From: Solobacterium sp.
GTDB taxonomy: Bacteria > Bacillota_I > Bacilli_A > Erysipelotrichales > Erysipelotrichaceae
Direction: 5' to 3'
Length of the DNA: 5,711 nt
NCBI GenBank assembly: GCA_016280695.1
Contig: JAEEHG010000115.1
Coordinates: 1-5,711, forward strand
Part shown: piece by piece, positions 5,070 to 5,711 of the stretch
How the letters are laid out: each line of letters begins with the position of its first letter
Position numbering within the stretch: position 1 is the stretch's first letter
Position numbers and translations under genes: made by a program
Notes under the pieces: generated by a model
What the model saw: only the letters and a program-made list of their open reading frames with translations
Database searches by the model: none
Told to the model about the DNA's origin: nothing

Positions 5070-5711
5070 GTGCGCTCATGATCGAATACATCAGAATGCC
5101 CGCGCTGACGGACGCATTCAGGGATTCGATCGATCCTTTCATAGGCAGGCTGACAACATAGTCGCATTCCTCACGCAGCAGCCTGGAGATACCCTTGCCT
5201 TCGTTGCCGATGACCAGGACCGTATGGAAATCATACTTCACGGTCCGGTAATCCTGGCCGTCCATATCCGCCCCGACAATCCAGTATCCCTGCTTCTTGA
5301 GATCCTGCACCGTCCGGGTCAGGTTTGTGACCGCCGCGCACTTCACCGTATCGATGGCCCCGGCGGAAACCTTGGCCACTGTCGGGGTCAGTCCGACCGC
5401 GTTGGTCTTCTTGAAGATCACACCGTCGGCGCCGACGGCATCCGCAGTCCTGAGGATCGCCCCGAGATTGTGCGGGTCTTCCAGTTCATCCAGCAGGATG
5501 ATGAAGCCGTATTCCCCTTTGCGGTTATTGACCAGGTCAGCCACCGGAACTGTTTTATACGGATCGATTTCCACGACAACACCCTGATGACGGTCCGTGC
5601 CGGCCAGTTTGTTCAGACTCCTCCGGTCAGTGTGCTCCACCCGGATATTGTGCTTCCGGCACATGGCTTCCAGTTCCCGGTCCGTCCCGGCAAGATATAC
5701 CCTGTGGACCT
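5056..5711 (-). CDS. rlmB: 23S rRNA 2'-O-ribose methyltransferase of the RlmB/TrmH SPOUT family, 5' end outside the window
   Basis: 217 complete codons are visible, and the frame stays open to the right edge; family members are about 245 residues, so roughly 30 N-terminal residues are missing. The substrate-binding domain ends with the landmark L-A-G-T-D-R-H-Q-G-V-V. The knotted SPOUT domain shows motif 1 DPHNLGAILRTADA (catalytic arginine and asparagine), motif 2 VIGNEGKGISR, and motif 3 LPMKGSIESLNASVSAGIL. The enzyme transfers methyl from S-adenosylmethionine to a ribose 2'-OH, G2251 of 23S rRNA in E. coli. The ATG at 5664 is internal, since the sequence before it (VHRVYLAGTDRELEA) is typical of the family. 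Bacillus YacO and similar homologues may have other rRNA or tRNA targets. It ends 13 bases before sigH; no yacP-like gene stands between them. Confidence 0.93.
   Translation of the reverse strand, partial: VHRVYLAGTDRELEAMCRKHNIRVEHTDRRSLNKLAGTDRHQGVVVEIDPYKTVPVADLVNNRKGEYGFIILLDELEDPHNLGAILRTADAVGADGVIFKKTNAVGLTPTVAKVSAGAIDTVKCAAVTNLTRTVQDLKKQGYWIVGADMDGQDYRTVKYDFHTVLVIGNEGKGISRLLREECDYVVSLPMKGSIESLNASVSAGILMYSIMSARSPV

Noticed and set aside
1..5711. tRNA, rRNA, CRISPR, insertion sequence or attachment site
   Set aside because: No cloverleaf, repeat array, transposase motif or flanking direct repeat was seen; the short intergenic spaces are accounted for by promoters and terminators.

Overview
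The window (about 57% GC by eye) comes from a Bacillota genome. Three things indicate this: SigH-type sigma, RlmB, four-cysteine L33, SecE and NusG lie in the familiar rlmB / sigH / rpmG-secE-nusG neighbourhood; most genes have strong AGGAGG-type ribosome binding sites; and intergenic spaces are short with clear sigma-A-like promoters. An Erysipelotrichales-like gut lineage is my best guess, but that is inference from layout and composition, not a proven assignment.

Layout, left to right. Bases 3-329 (+) are the C-terminal end of a MATE-family efflux protein. A bidirectional terminator (336-369) separates it from the convergent minus-strand operon rpmG-secE-nusG (1309 down to 380), which has its own extended -10 promoter at 1338-1367. 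A 169-base divergent intergenic region (1310-1478) carries that promoter, a GC-rich inverted repeat, and the opposing promoter of a plus-strand nucleoside hydrolase pair (1479-2435 and 2432-3364, overlapping by ATGA). After a short gap with its own promoter comes a ROK-family glucokinase (3422-4399, +), closed by a strong terminator. Convergent to it on the minus strand are a SigH-like sigma factor (5042-4437) and, upstream of it, the 3' part of rlmB (23S rRNA 2'-O-methyltransferase), which runs off the right edge.

How it works together. The minus-strand genes are housekeeping: rRNA modification, sigma factor, ribosomal protein, translocon and transcription elongation factor. Between sigH and rpmG, in the opposite orientation, sits a three-gene catabolic module. 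The two hydrolases would split nucleosides into base and ribose, and the ROK kinase would phosphorylate a sugar, most likely glucose. The sigH and rpmG-secE-nusG parts of the usual cluster are therefore transcribed separately. nusG is followed at once by a terminator rather than by rplK-rplA.

Most interesting small-scale signals: an 8-bp mRNA hairpin at the rlmB/sigH junction that buries the sigH Shine-Dalgarno and places the rlmB stop codon in its loop, which suggests strict translational coupling; a 13/15-base element shared by the leaders of the hydrolase operon and the ROK gene; and the diverged region 2 of the sigma factor. I found no CRISPR, insertion sequence, tRNA or rRNA. No evidently new multi-gene system is visible; every protein belongs to a recognisable family.
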